DNA of 64,000 nt. Source: Streptomyces sp. NBC_01231 (GTDB lineage: Bacteria > Actinomycetota > Actinomycetes > Streptomycetales > Streptomycetaceae). The stretch is from NCBI GenBank assembly GCA_035999765.1, contig CP108521.1:5146001-5210000 (forward strand), in the 5' to 3' direction. The notes under the pieces were generated by a model, which searched no databases, was not told the DNA's origin, and worked only from the letters and a program-made list of their open reading frames with translations. The stretch's first letter is position 1, and each line of letters opens with the position of its first letter. The translations under genes and the position numbers were made by a program. This document shows, one piece after another, positions 8,138 to 17,637 of the stretch.

Positions 8138-8161
8138 CATTCATCCACATACGCTCGGTCC

Positions 8162-9070
8162 ATGAGTTTGCGTCTGAGTACCGTGATCCTTCCGTACCGC
8201 CGTTGGCACGAGGACGGCCGTTCGGCATGGCAGCGCGCTGAGCAACTCGGTTTCCACTCCGCCTACACCTACGACCACCTGTCCTGGCGCAGTTTCCGGG
8301 ACGGGCCCTGGTTCGGTGCTCTCCCGACGCTGACCGCCGCCGCGGGTGTCACCGACACCCTGCGCCTGGGAACACTCGTGACCTCGCCGAACTTCCGGCA
8401 CCCGGTGACGCTCGCCAAGGAGCTGATCTCCCTCGACGACATCTCCGGCGGGCGGGTCACGCTCGGTATCGGTGCGGGCGGCAACGGCTTCGACGCCACG
8501 GTGCTCGGACAGGAACCGTGGCCCCCGCGCGAGCGCGCCGACCGCTTTGCCGAGTTCGTGTCGCTCCTCGACCGGTTGCTGACCGAGGACGGCACCAAGG
8601 GAGTGTCGTACGAGGGCGACCACTACTCGGCGCACGGCGCACGCAACATCCCCGGCTGCCTCCAGCGTCCCCGGCTTCCGTTCGCGGTGGCCGCGACCGG
8701 GCCGCGCGGGCTCGAGCTCGCCGCCCGGTACGGGCAGGCCTGGGTGACGACCGGCGACCCCAAGCTGTACGAGAACGGCACTCCCGAGCAGTCGGTTCAC
8801 GCTATTCGCCGGCAGACGGAGAAGCTGGCCGACGCATGTGCCGCGCTCGGGCGGGACGTGCGCGAGCTGGACAAGATCCTGCTGACCGGCTTCACCCCGG
8901 ACCGCGGCAGTCCGCTCCAGTCCCTCGACGCGTTCGTGGACTTCGCAGGCCGGCACCGCGATCTGGGCTTCACCGAGATCGTGGTCCACTGGCCCATCTC
9001 CGGATCGGACTTCGCCGCGGACGAGAAGATCTTCGAGCAGATCGCCATGGAGGCACCCGCCCAGCTGTGA
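8162..9070 (+). CDS. LLM class flavin-dependent oxidoreductase
   Basis: A 302-residue luciferase-like monooxygenase (TIM barrel using FMN or coenzyme F420). Supporting motifs are the N-terminal strand [32 protein letters not shown], the glycine-rich [17 protein letters not shown], and [20 protein letters not shown]. Length and order fit the family. The substrate is unknown. No Shine-Dalgarno precedes ATG 8162, but a TACGCT -10-like box ends 8 nt upstream, which suggests a leaderless transcript. A perfect parS site lies at 8124-8137, so ParB binding might touch this promoter. Confidence 0.88.
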   Translation: MSLRLSTVILPYRRWHEDGRSAWQRAEQLGFHSAYTYDHLSWRSFRDGPWFGALPTLTAAAGVTDTLRLGTLVTSPNFRHPVTLAKELISLDDISGGRVTLGIGAGGNGFDATVLGQEPWPPRERADRFAEFVSLLDRLLTEDGTKGVSYEGDHYSAHGARNIPGCLQRPRLPFAVAATGPRGLELAARYGQAWVTTGDPKLYENGTPEQSVHAIRRQTEKLADACAALGRDVRELDKILLTGFTPDRGSPLQSLDAFVDFAGRHRDLGFTEIVVHWPISGSDFAADEKIFEQIAMEAPAQL

Positions 9071-9151
9071 CGGTGCAGGTGAGAGGCGGTCACTCCACAC
9101 CTGTGCGTACTCCCGCACGGACGTGCGGGTGATCTGCTGGAGAATGGCCGG

Positions 9152-10021
9152 GTGACCTCAGCGACTCGACAGCCCGAGACCCCGGCCGCCACCGTTCCGC
9201 CGCGACTGATCGCCACCGATCTGGACGGCACCCTGTTGCGCGACGACAAGTCGGTCTCGCCGCGCACCGTCGCGGCCCTTGCCGCCGCCGAGGAGGCGGG
9301 CATCGAGGTCTTCTTCGTCACCGGTCGCCCGGCCCGCTGGATGGATGTCGTCAGCGACCATGTCCACGGCCACGGCCTGGCAATCTGCGGCAACGGCGCG
9401 GCCGTGGTCGATCTGCACGGCGGTCCGGGGGCCCACCGGTTCGTGAAGGTGCGGGAACTGGCCCGGAAGAACGCGCTGGACGCCGTACGGATGCTGCGGG
9501 AGGCGGCGCCCGGCACGGTGTACGCGGTGGAGCAGACGTACGGCTTCTACCAGGAGCCCGACTATCCGAAGCTGCACATGGAGATTCCCGACTTTCTCGC
9601 ACCGGCCGAGGAGCTGCTGGCGCCGGATGCCCCCGGTGCCGACGAGCCGGTCCTGAAGATCCTCGCGTATCACCCCACGGTCGACCCGGACGCCTTTCTC
9701 ACCCTTGCCCGCCTCGCCATCGGTGAACGCGCCAACGTGACCCGCTCCAGCCCGAGCGCCCTGCTGGAGATCAGCGGCCCCGAGGTCTCCAAGGCCAGCA
9801 CGCTCGCCCTGTGCTGTGCCGAGCGCGGCATCTCGCACGAGGAGGTCGTCGCCTTCGGGGACATGCCGAACGATGTCGAGATGCTCACGTGGGCGGGCCG
9901 GTCGTACGCGATGGGCAATGCGCACCCGGATGTGCTCGCCGCGGCCTCCGGCCGGACGGTCGCCAACAACGACGACGGGGTGGCGGTCGTGATCGAGCGG
10001 CTGCTGGCGGAGAGAAGGTAG
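9152..10021 (+). CDS. HAD superfamily (Cof-type) phosphatase
   Basis: A 289-residue haloacid-dehalogenase phosphatase of the Cof subgroup, with a C2-type cap. Motif I is [10 protein letters not shown], motif [10 protein letters not shown], motif III the Lys in SKASTL, and motif [12 protein letters not shown]. Cof enzymes usually act on sugar phosphates or pyridoxal phosphate; the substrate here is not determinable. It starts at GTG 9152 after GGAG, because the nearby ATG at 9144 reads into an immediate stop. It lies about 80 bp after the LLM gene and converges with the M23 peptidase gene. Confidence 0.9.
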   Translation: MTSATRQPETPAATVPPRLIATDLDGTLLRDDKSVSPRTVAALAAAEEAGIEVFFVTGRPARWMDVVSDHVHGHGLAICGNGAAVVDLHGGPGAHRFVKVRELARKNALDAVRMLREAAPGTVYAVEQTYGFYQEPDYPKLHMEIPDFLAPAEELLAPDAPGADEPVLKILAYHPTVDPDAFLTLARLAIGERANVTRSSPSALLEISGPEVSKASTLALCCAERGISHEEVVAFGDMPNDVEMLTWAGRSYAMGNAHPDVLAAASGRTVANNDDGVAVVIERLLAERR

Positions 10022-10094
10022 AGCCGGAGGGAGCCGAGCGCTCCGCCAGGCCCACCAGGCGTGTCCCGACTGGCTCCGGCGCCCCTCGCGGTCC

Positions 10095-11165
10095 TCATCC
10101 CACCGGCACCCCTCGCGCCGACAACCACGGCACCGGATCCACCGCCGACCCCATCTCCGGCGTGACCCGCACCTCGAAGTGCAGGTGGGGACCGCTGGAG
10201 TTGCCGGTCGTGCCCGACTGCCCGATCCACTGGCCGGGACTCACCTGTTCGCCCTGGTCGACGGTGACGGCGGCGAGATGGGCGTACTGGGAGTAGTAGC
10301 CGCCCGCGTGCTCCACGACGACCTCGATGCCGAAGGCTCCCCCGCACGACACCCTCACCACCTGCCCCGCGCCGACCGCCCGGACCGGCGTACCGATGGG
10401 CACCGCGAAGTCCTGCCCGGTGTGCCGGTTGGCCCACCGGGTACCACCGCTGCCGAAACCGGCGGACAGTTGGTAGGACTCCACGGGGGCCACCCATGCG
10501 CTCGTGAAGGACGCCTTCGGCTGGTCCAGCCGGACAGCACCGCGGCAGGAACCTGCCGCGACGGAGGCATCGGCCTGTCCCTGCAACTGCCAACGAGCCT
10601 GCTCCAGCTTCTGCTCGATGTCCTCCTTCAGGTCGGCGAGCTCGGAGCTCCGCCGCTCGAGGGCCTGCCAGGCGGCCGCCGCCCTCGCCTCGTCCGCGGC
10701 CAGTCGGTTCTCGGCCCGCCGGCTCTTGTCGATCGCGTTGTTGACTGCGAGTTGCGACTGGGAGAAGACGTGCTGACCGCGCATCAACTCCTCGGTCGTA
10801 CTGGCCAGAAGGATCTGTGCGGTCAGCGGTGTCCCACCGCCACTGCGGTACTGGGCCCGTGCGATCCGCCCCAGCTCCTCGTGCAGCACGGCGGTCTCCC
10901 GCCGCTCACGGTCGAGAAGCGCCTCGGTCCGCAGCGCCTGCGCCCGCCGCGTCTCGGCCTCACGGCGCCCCGCCTCGTAGCTCTGGGTCGCCACGGCCGC
11001 GTCCTCGTAGAGCCGGGCCACCTGCGCGCTGATCCCCGACCCCGCCGCACCCTGCCCACCCGCGCTCCCCTCGCCGTCGGCGGCGTAGATGGGACGGGCC
11101 GCCAGCACCGCCAACGCACACAGCAGCGCCGGAACGAGCAGCGGGTGACGGCGAGGTGATCGCAT
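10095..11165 (-). CDS. secreted M23 family peptidase
   Basis: A 356-residue exported protein. A signal peptide (VPALLCALAVLAARPIYAA) is followed by a long coiled-coil region (residues ~45-200, heptad-rich with many Arg/Glu/Ala) and a C-terminal M23 metalloendopeptidase domain. The zinc and catalytic motifs are present: H-x3-D in HTGQD near residue 250 and HLHFEV near 328. The architecture resembles EnvC/NlpD-like peptidoglycan hydrolases, so a role in wall turnover is likely. It stands alone, convergent with the HAD gene. The start ATG at 11165 leads directly into the signal peptide. Confidence 0.9.
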   Translation of the reverse strand: MRSPRRHPLLVPALLCALAVLAARPIYAADGEGSAGGQGAAGSGISAQVARLYEDAAVATQSYEAGRREAETRRAQALRTEALLDRERRETAVLHEELGRIARAQYRSGGGTPLTAQILLASTTEELMRGQHVFSQSQLAVNNAIDKSRRAENRLAADEARAAAAWQALERRSSELADLKEDIEQKLEQARWQLQGQADASVAAGSCRGAVRLDQPKASFTSAWVAPVESYQLSAGFGSGGTRWANRHTGQDFAVPIGTPVRAVGAGQVVRVSCGGAFGIEVVVEHAGGYYSQYAHLAAVTVDQGEQVSPGQWIGQSGTTGNSSGPHLHFEVRVTPEMGSAVDPVPWLSARGVPVG

Positions 11166-11339
11166 ATCAGCGATCGTGACCCGGCGACAGGGGTGCGGTC
11201 CTGTTCAAGTCGTGCGGCTGGGGGACCGGTTGCGGCAGATGGGTCAGTACGGGGCCTGCCACACCACCGTCGTGCCCTCGCCGTCTGTCCCGGTGCCTGG
11301 CCCGTTCCGGCTGACACCGCCGAGGAACAGATCCGCCCT

Positions 11340-14300
11340 CTATCGCGTCCCCACCAGCAGGTCCGCCGCCTCCTCCCGCTCCGCCATCCCCCGCAACGGA
11401 CCCGTCGCCGCCACCAGCTCCGCGTAGGCCCCCCGCTGCACCACGCGACCCTCGTCCAGCACGATCACCTCGTCGACGGCCGTCAGTCCGGCCAGTCGGT
11501 GGGTGATGAGCAGGGTCGTACGGCCCTCGGTGGCGGCCAGCAGGTCGGCGGTGAGCGCGTCGGCCGTCGGCAGGTCGAGATGCTCGGAAGGCTCATCGAG
11601 CACGAGGACGGGGAAGTCGGCCAGCAGCGCCCGGGCCAGCGCCAGCCGCTGCCGCTGCCCACCGGACAGCCGCGCTCCGTGCTCGCCGACCAGCGTGTCC
11701 AGGCCGTCGGGCAGAGCCTCGGCCCAGTCGAGCAGCCGGGCCCGCCGCAGCGCGTCCCGCAGTTCGTCCTCGGTCGCGTCCTTCCGGGCGAGGAGGAGGT
11801 TCTCGCGCACCGAGCTGTCGAAGAGGTGCGCGTCCTGCGCACACAGGCCGACGAGTCGCCGTACGTCGTCGCCGTCCAGCGCGTACGCGTCCACGCCGCC
11901 CAGCGTGTACGAGCCCGCCTCCGTGTCCAGGAATCGCAGCAGCACCTGTGCGAGCGTCGTCTTGCCGGAGCCGGACGGCCCGACCACGGCGATACGGCGC
12001 CCCTCCTCCAGAGCCAAGTCGATTCCGGCCAGCGCGTCCCGGTCCTGCCCCGCGTGCCGGGCCGTCAGTCCCTTCACCACGACCGGGAAGGGAGACGCGG
12101 GCGCCTGCCGGGGCCGCTCCGGCTCCCGTACCGGCTCGGGCGCGTCGAGCACCTCGTACACGCGCTCAGCGCTCTTGCGCACCCGCTGGCGGTACTGCAC
12201 GGCGAGCGGCAGGCCGAGGACGGCCTCGAAGGCGGCCAGCGGGGTCAGCACGACGACCGCCATGGCCACGCCGCCCAGCCGCCCGTCGGAGACCGCCTGG
12301 GCGCCCACGAGAGCGCTCCCGACGACGGTCAGACCGGAGATCAGCGCGGTGAGTCCGTCACCGAGCGCGGTCGCGGCGGCGGTGCGCGAGGCGATCCGGG
12401 TGAGCGTCCCGTCGGCCCGTCGCGCCTCGGCGGTACGTCCGGGCAGCGCGCCGGCGACGGTCAGCTCGGCGGTCCCGGTGAGCAGGTCGGTCACCCGGGT
12501 CGCCAGTGTTCCCCTCGCGGGGGACAGCCTGCGCTCGGCCCGTCGGGCGACGGCACCGGTGATCAGCGGGACACCCGCGCCGGCGGCCAGCAGTCCGACG
12601 GCGAGCGTGGCTCCGGCCTCCGGCAGCAGCCAGGCGGTGAAGCCGACGGACGCGGCGGACACGACCACGGCGGCACCGGCGGGCAGCAGCCAGCGCAACC
12701 AGTAGTCCTGCAAGGCGTCCACGTCGGCGACGAGCCGGGACAGCAGGTCCCCTCGGCGGGTGCGCCGCAGTCCTGCGGGCGCCAGCCGCTCCAGACGCCG
12801 GTACACGGCGACCCTGGTGTCGGCCAGCATGCGCAGCACGGCGTCGTGCGACACGAGCCGCTCGGCGTACCGGAAGACGGCCCGCCCGATCCCGAAGGCC
12901 CGCGTCCCCGTCACGGCCACCATCAGATAGAGCACCGGCGGCTGCTGCGAGGCCCGGGAGATGAGCCACCCGGAGGTGGCCATGAGGCCGACGGCACTGC
13001 CGAGCGCGAGACTGCCCAGCAACAGGGCGAGTGCGAGTTGTCCGCTCCGGGCACCGGACAGGGCGCGCACGCGGGCGAGGACGCCACGGGCCTGGGGCTC
13101 CGGCACGACCGTCTCGGGCGCTTCCGGAGCAGCACTGGCTCCCACCTCGCTCGCAAGCGCCTCGGGCGCCCTGGCCACGCCGTCCACCTGAGCGGAGGAA
13201 AGAGGCTCCACCAGCCGTACCACCCGGTCCGCCACCCCGAGCAGCGCCGGCCGGTGCACCACCAGCAGGACCGTCCGTCCCCCGGACAGTCGCCGTACCG
13301 CCTCCACGACCTCGGCCTCCGTCGCCCCGTCGAGGGCGGCCGTCGGTTCGTCGAGCAGCAGCACCGGCCGGTCGGCGAGAAACGCCCGGGCGAGTGCGAG
13401 GCGTTGCCGCTGGCCGGCGGACAGCCCGGCCCCGTCCTCGCCCAGCACCGTGTCGGCGCCCAGGGGCAACGCGTCCACGAACGCCAGCGCATCGGCGTCA
13501 CCCAGAGCACGTCGTACGGCGGAGTCGTCGGCGTCCGGACGGGCGAGGCGTACGTTCTCGCCGATCGTCCCGGCGAACAGGTGCGGTCGCTGCGGCACCC
13601 ACGCGATACGCGAGCGCCATTGCTCCAGATCGGCCTCGGCGAGATCCACTCCCCCGACCAGGACCCGGCCCTCGCTGGGCCGCACAAATCCCAGCAGCAC
13701 GTTGAGCAGCGTCGACTTGCCCGCACCGCTCGGCCCGACGAGCGCGACCGTCTCCCCGGGCTCGACGGCGAAAGACACGTCAGTCACCGCGTCCGCCGAC
13801 CGTCCGGCATACCGGACGGTGACCCCTTCGAAGGCCAGGGCCCCGGACTGCACGGCACCGGAGCCCGAGGCCGGAACCGGCGTCTCGAGCACCGAGAAGA
13901 TCTCCTCCGCGGCGGCCAGTCCCTCAGCCGCCGCGTGATACTGCGCTCCCACCTGCCGCAGCGGAAGATAGGCCTCGGGCGCGAGCACCAGGATGACCAG
14001 ACCGATGTACAGGTCCATGTCCCCGTGCACGAGCCGCATTCCGATCGTCACGGCGACCAGCGCCACCGACAGCGTCGACAGCAACTCCAGAGCGAAGGAC
14101 GAGATGAACGCGATCCGCAGCGTCCGCATGGTCGCCTGCCGGTACTCCCCGGTGATGCGCCGGATGGAATCCGCCTGCGCCTTGGCCCGCCCGAACACCT
14201 TCAGGGTCGGCAGGCCGGCCACCACGTCCAGGAAGTGCCCGGACAGCCGGGACAGGAGCCGCCACTGACGGTCCATCCGGGACTGCGTGGCCCAGCCGAT

Positions 14301-14840
14301 CAGCACCATGAAGAGCGGAATGAGCGGCAGGGTCCCGACGATGATGGCCGCGGAGACCCAGTCCTCGGTGACGATCCGCACCAGCACCGCCACCGGCACG
14401 ACCACCGCGAGGCCCAACTGCGGCAGATAGCGGGAGAAGTAGCCGTCGAGAGCGTCGACCCCCCGGGTGGCGAGCGCGACTATCGATCCGGTCCGTTGTC
14501 CGCTCAGCCACTCGGGCCCCAGTGCGACGGCGCGCTCCAGCAACCGCCCTCGCAGCTCCGACTTCACTGCCGCGCTCGCACGGTGCGCGGCGAGTTCGGT
14601 GAGCCAGGAGACCAGCGCGCGGCCACCCGCGACGGCCAGCAACAGCAGCAGGGGAGTGCGGAGGTCGGCGACGGACATGCCGTGCTGGAAAGCTCCCACC
14701 ACCACTTCGGCGATGAGCATCGCCTGCGCGATGACCAGGAGGGCCCCGACGGCGCCCAGGCCGACGACCGCCACCAGGAAGAGCCGAGTGGTGCGGGCGT
14801 ACCGGATCAGACGCGGATCGATCGGTTTCACGTGAAACAT
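11340..14840 (-). CDS. cydCD: fused CydD-CydC ABC exporter for cytochrome bd assembly
   Basis: An 1166-residue fusion of two half-transporters needed for cytochrome bd assembly (thiol/glutathione or heme export in the characterised family). The first half (CydD) has about six TM segments, Walker A GPSGAGKST near residue 367, signature LSAGQRQRLALA and Walker B VLLLDEPTAALD. The second half (CydC) has six more TM segments, Walker A GPSGSGKTT near 951, LSGGQRQRLALA and VLVLDEPSEHLD. A single-chain CydDC is typical of actinomycetes. The ATG at 14840 directly abuts a perfect parS, so residues 2-5 (FHVK) are encoded by the centromere site. It is third in the operon after cydA and cydB. Confidence 0.93.
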   Translation of the reverse strand: MFHVKPIDPRLIRYARTTRLFLVAVVGLGAVGALLVIAQAMLIAEVVVGAFQHGMSVADLRTPLLLLLAVAGGRALVSWLTELAAHRASAAVKSELRGRLLERAVALGPEWLSGQRTGSIVALATRGVDALDGYFSRYLPQLGLAVVVPVAVLVRIVTEDWVSAAIIVGTLPLIPLFMVLIGWATQSRMDRQWRLLSRLSGHFLDVVAGLPTLKVFGRAKAQADSIRRITGEYRQATMRTLRIAFISSFALELLSTLSVALVAVTIGMRLVHGDMDLYIGLVILVLAPEAYLPLRQVGAQYHAAAEGLAAAEEIFSVLETPVPASGSGAVQSGALAFEGVTVRYAGRSADAVTDVSFAVEPGETVALVGPSGAGKSTLLNVLLGFVRPSEGRVLVGGVDLAEADLEQWRSRIAWVPQRPHLFAGTIGENVRLARPDADDSAVRRALGDADALAFVDALPLGADTVLGEDGAGLSAGQRQRLALARAFLADRPVLLLDEPTAALDGATEAEVVEAVRRLSGGRTVLLVVHRPALLGVADRVVRLVEPLSSAQVDGVARAPEALASEVGASAAPEAPETVVPEPQARGVLARVRALSGARSGQLALALLLGSLALGSAVGLMATSGWLISRASQQPPVLYLMVAVTGTRAFGIGRAVFRYAERLVSHDAVLRMLADTRVAVYRRLERLAPAGLRRTRRGDLLSRLVADVDALQDYWLRWLLPAGAAVVVSAASVGFTAWLLPEAGATLAVGLLAAGAGVPLITGAVARRAERRLSPARGTLATRVTDLLTGTAELTVAGALPGRTAEARRADGTLTRIASRTAAATALGDGLTALISGLTVVGSALVGAQAVSDGRLGGVAMAVVVLTPLAAFEAVLGLPLAVQYRQRVRKSAERVYEVLDAPEPVREPERPRQAPASPFPVVVKGLTARHAGQDRDALAGIDLALEEGRRIAVVGPSGSGKTTLAQVLLRFLDTEAGSYTLGGVDAYALDGDDVRRLVGLCAQDAHLFDSSVRENLLLARKDATEDELRDALRRARLLDWAEALPDGLDTLVGEHGARLSGGQRQRLALARALLADFPVLVLDEPSEHLDLPTADALTADLLAATEGRTTLLITHRLAGLTAVDEVIVLDEGRVVQRGAYAELVAATGPLRGMAEREEAADLLVGTR
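14825..14838. other. parS site (perfect), inside the cydCD start
   Basis: Perfect GTTTCACGTGAAAC. It overlaps the last base of the cydCD ATG codon and encodes FHVK at the protein N-terminus. Confidence 0.9.
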
Positions 14841-14868
14841 GCCCTTCGGTCCAGGGGGCCTTCACCGT

Positions 14869-14882
14869 GCTTCACGTGAACA
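14869..14882. other. degenerate parS-like site
   Basis: GCTTCACGTGAACA keeps the 10-bp palindromic core TTCACGTGAA but has three mismatches at the ends. It lies 44 bp from the perfect site at 14825, between cydB and cydCD. Confidence 0.4.
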
Positions 14883-14917
14883 TCGCGAAAGCCCGGTGAC
14901 CGAACTCCCTGTCGGAC

Positions 14918-15925
14918 TCAGTGAGCGGTGTCGGCAGCGATGTGCTGTGTGCCGATCCGCTTGCGGAACACCCAGTAGGTCCAGCCCTGGTAGAGCATGA
15001 CGACGGGCGTGGCGATCGCCGCGCACCACGTCATGATCTTCAGGGTGTACGGGCTGGATGAGGCGTTGGTGACGGTGAGGCTCCAGTCCTCATTGAGCGA
15101 GGACGGCATGACGTTCGGGAAGAGCGTCAGGAACAGCATCGCCACGGCGGCCACGATGGTGACCCCGGACAGGGCGAACGACCAGCCCTCGCGTCCGGCC
15201 TGGTTGGCGACGAGGGCAGCGACCAGTGCGCCGACCGCCACGACGAGCGCGACCAGACTCTTGCCGTCACCGCCGTCGACCTGTGTCCACAGCAGGAAGA
15301 CCAGCGCCAGTACCGCGGCGGCCAGACCGACGACCGACGCCAGCTTCCGTGCCCGCACCCGGATGTCCCCGACGGTCTTGAGTGCTGTGAACACCGTGCC
15401 GTGGAAGGTGAACAGCGTCAGGGTCACCAGACCGCCGAGGAGCGCGTACGGGTTGAGGAGGTCCCAGACGGTGCCGACGTAGTCGAAGTTCTGGTCGATC
15501 TTGACGCCCCGCACGATGTTGCCGAAGGCCACACCCCACAGGAACGCCGGGATCAGCGAGGTCCAGAAGATCGCGGTCTCCCAGTTGCGCTGCCAGTTCT
15601 CCTCGGGCCGCTTCACCCGGTACTCGAAGGCCACACCCCGGACGATCAGACAGACCAGGATGAGCAACAGGGGCAGGTAGAAGCCGGAGAAGAGCGTGGC
15701 GTACCACTCGGGGAAGGCGGCGAAGGTCGCACCGCCGGCCGTCAGCAGCCATACCTCGTTGCCGTCCCAGACGGGGCCGATGGTGTTGATCAGCACCCGC
15801 TTCTCGGTCCGGTCGCGGGCGAGCAGCTTGGTGAGGACGCCGACCCCGAAGTCGAAGCCCTCCAGGAAGAAGTAGCCGGTCCACAGGACGGCGATGAGTA
15901 CGAACCAGACGTCGTGAAGTTCCAT
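14918..15925 (-). CDS. cydB: cytochrome bd ubiquinol/menaquinol oxidase subunit II
   Basis: A 335-residue membrane protein with eight or nine TM segments. Family hallmarks are WTGYFFLEGFDFGVG at the N-terminus and WDGNEVWLLTAGGATFAAFP. With CydA it forms the high-affinity, proton-pump-free terminal oxidase that reduces O2 using quinol. It starts 20 bp downstream of cydA (stop 15946), at ATG 15925 preceded by GGGAGCTGCACAGTC. It would be co-transcribed with cydA under Rex control. Confidence 0.95.
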   Translation of the reverse strand: MELHDVWFVLIAVLWTGYFFLEGFDFGVGVLTKLLARDRTEKRVLINTIGPVWDGNEVWLLTAGGATFAAFPEWYATLFSGFYLPLLLILVCLIVRGVAFEYRVKRPEENWQRNWETAIFWTSLIPAFLWGVAFGNIVRGVKIDQNFDYVGTVWDLLNPYALLGGLVTLTLFTFHGTVFTALKTVGDIRVRARKLASVVGLAAAVLALVFLLWTQVDGGDGKSLVALVVAVGALVAALVANQAGREGWSFALSGVTIVAAVAMLFLTLFPNVMPSSLNEDWSLTVTNASSSPYTLKIMTWCAAIATPVVMLYQGWTYWVFRKRIGTQHIAADTAH

Positions 15926-15945
15926 GACTGTGCAGCTCCCTCGGC

Positions 15946-17454
15946 CTAGTACGAGAAGGCCATCGGCTTGTCGGCGTCACGGGAGTCGCCGCCGATCTTC
16001 GTGGGCGGGTTGAGGTCGGCCTCGGTGAGCTCGGGCGGGCCGGCCTTCACGTACTTCGCGAGCAGCTTGACCTCGACGACGGCGAGGATGGCGTACAGAC
16101 TGGTGAAGACGATCATCGAGGTGAGGACCTCGCCCTGGGAGACGCCGGGGGAGACCGCGTCCCTGGTCTGCAGGACGCCGTAGACGACCCACGGCTGGCG
16201 GCCCATCTCGGTGAAGATCCAGCCCCAGGAGTTGGCGATCAGCGGGAAGGCCAGGGTCAGGATCGCGATGCGCCAGTACCAGGTGGTGAGCGTCGGACCG
16301 AGGGCCTTCTTCCTGAAGAGGACGAGATGCGGCACCTCGTCGTCGCCGACCCTGAGGTGCTGTGGCAGCGCGAACTTCTTGCGGGTGAGCCAGAGCCCGG
16401 CCAGTCCGATGGCGAAGGACGTCATGCCGAAACCGATCATCCAGCGGAAGCCCCAGTAGGCGACCGGGATGTTGGGCCGGTAGTCACCGGGACCGAACTT
16501 CTCCTGCTCGGACTTGTTGACGTCGTTGATGCCCGGAACGTACGAGCTGAAGTCGTCGTTCGCGAGGAAGGACAGCAGGCCCGGGACCTCGATGGCGACC
16601 TTGTTGTGGCCGGCGTCGACGTCGCCGTAGGCGAAGACGGAGAAGGGCGCGGGCGCCTCGCCGTCCCACAGCGCCTCGGCGGCGGCCATCTTCATCGGCT
16701 GCTGCTCGAACATGATCTTGCCGAGGGTGTCGCCGCTCACCGCGGTGAGCAGGCCGCCGACAGCGACCGTCACCAGGCCGAGGCGCAGCGAGGTCTTCAT
16801 CTCGCGGATGTGCTTCTTGCGCAGCAGATGGAAGGCGGAGATGCCGACCATGAAGGCACCGCCGGTGAGGAAGGCCGCGGAGAGGGTGTGGAAGGCCTGG
16901 GCGAGCGCGGTGTTCTGGGTCAGTACCAGCCAGAAGTCGGTGAGCTCGGCCCGTCCCTTCGCCTCGTTGATCCGGTAGCCGACCGGGTGCTGCATCCAGG
17001 AGTTGGCCGCCAGGATGAAGTACGCCGACAGGATCGTGCCGATCGAGACCATCCAGATGCACGCCAGGTGGATCCTCTTGGGCAGCTTGTCCCAGCCGAA
17101 GATCCACAGGCCGATGAAGGTGGACTCGAAGAAGAAGGCGATCAGTGCCTCGAAGGCGAGCGGGGCGCCGAAGACGTCCCCGACGAAGCGTGAGTAGTCG
17201 GACCAGTTCATGCCGAACTGGAACTCCTGCACGATGCCGGTGACCACACCCATCGCGATGTTGATCAGGAAGAGCTTGCCCCAGAACTTGGTGGCCCTGA
17301 GGTACTTCTCCTTCTCCGTGCGCACCCACGCGGTCTGCAGTCCGGCCGTGAGGGCGGCCAGCGAGATCGTCAGCGGGACGAACAGGAAGTGGTAGACGGT
17401 GGTGATTCCGAACTGCCAGCGCGCCAGGGTCTCCGGCGCCAGAGCCAGTTCCAC
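15946..17454 (-). CDS. cydA: cytochrome bd ubiquinol/menaquinol oxidase subunit I
   Basis: A 502-residue heme-binding subunit of cytochrome bd oxidase with about nine TM segments. ARWQFGITTVYHFLFVPLTI carries the conserved His ligand near residue 20. GRQPWVVYGVLQTRDAVSP is the conserved GRQPW motif. The quinol-oxidising loop is of the short type usual in actinobacteria. The GTG at 17454 has AAGGAG about 9 nt upstream. It is first in cydA-cydB-cydCD, with a near-perfect Rex operator upstream at 17538-17555, so it should be induced when NADH/NAD+ rises under oxygen limitation. Confidence 0.95.
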   Translation of the reverse strand: MELALAPETLARWQFGITTVYHFLFVPLTISLAALTAGLQTAWVRTEKEKYLRATKFWGKLFLINIAMGVVTGIVQEFQFGMNWSDYSRFVGDVFGAPLAFEALIAFFFESTFIGLWIFGWDKLPKRIHLACIWMVSIGTILSAYFILAANSWMQHPVGYRINEAKGRAELTDFWLVLTQNTALAQAFHTLSAAFLTGGAFMVGISAFHLLRKKHIREMKTSLRLGLVTVAVGGLLTAVSGDTLGKIMFEQQPMKMAAAEALWDGEAPAPFSVFAYGDVDAGHNKVAIEVPGLLSFLANDDFSSYVPGINDVNKSEQEKFGPGDYRPNIPVAYWGFRWMIGFGMTSFAIGLAGLWLTRKKFALPQHLRVGDDEVPHLVLFRKKALGPTLTTWYWRIAILTLAFPLIANSWGWIFTEMGRQPWVVYGVLQTRDAVSPGVSQGEVLTSMIVFTSLYAILAVVEVKLLAKYVKAGPPELTEADLNPPTKIGGDSRDADKPMAFSY

Positions 17455-17537
17455 GTCGTCACTCTCCTTACGTCGCCGAGATACAGCGGCTCTTTGCCCC
17501 TTTTGTCACACGCATCACTGGAGTAACCGGGACACGC

Positions 17538-17555
17538 TTGTGAACGCGTTCACAT
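17538..17555. promoter_or_regulatory. Rex operator (ROP) of the cyd operon
   Basis: TTGTGAACGCGTTCACAT matches the Rex consensus TTGTGAAnnnnTTCACAA at all but the last base. It contains a perfect 16-bp palindrome, TGTGAACGCGTTCACA. It lies 84 bp upstream of the cydA GTG. Rex, an NADH-sensing repressor, is established to control cydABCD in S. coelicolor. Confidence 0.9.
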
Positions 17556-17595
17556 TCACAAGCAAGTATGACGTACGGATTTTCGACATGGGAAG

Positions 17596-17622
17596 GGGGG
17601 GTCCCCTTCTGCGGGACCCCCC
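17596..17622 (-). terminator. hisC terminator
   Basis: A perfect 10-bp stem, GGGGGGTCCC at 17596-17605 and GGGACCCCCC at 17613-17622, with a 7-nt loop. It starts 16 bp downstream of the hisC stop and insulates the cyd promoter. There is no long U tract, which is usual in Streptomyces. Confidence 0.8.
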
Positions 17623-17637
17623 TGTCGTCAGGCCTGG

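Noticed and set aside
11193..14879. A very long plus-strand open frame of about 1228 codons opposite cydCD
   Set aside because: It is antisense to a fully convincing CydDC gene, its sequence is low-complexity (Gly/Arg/Gln/His) and shows no domain. High GC makes such shadow frames common.
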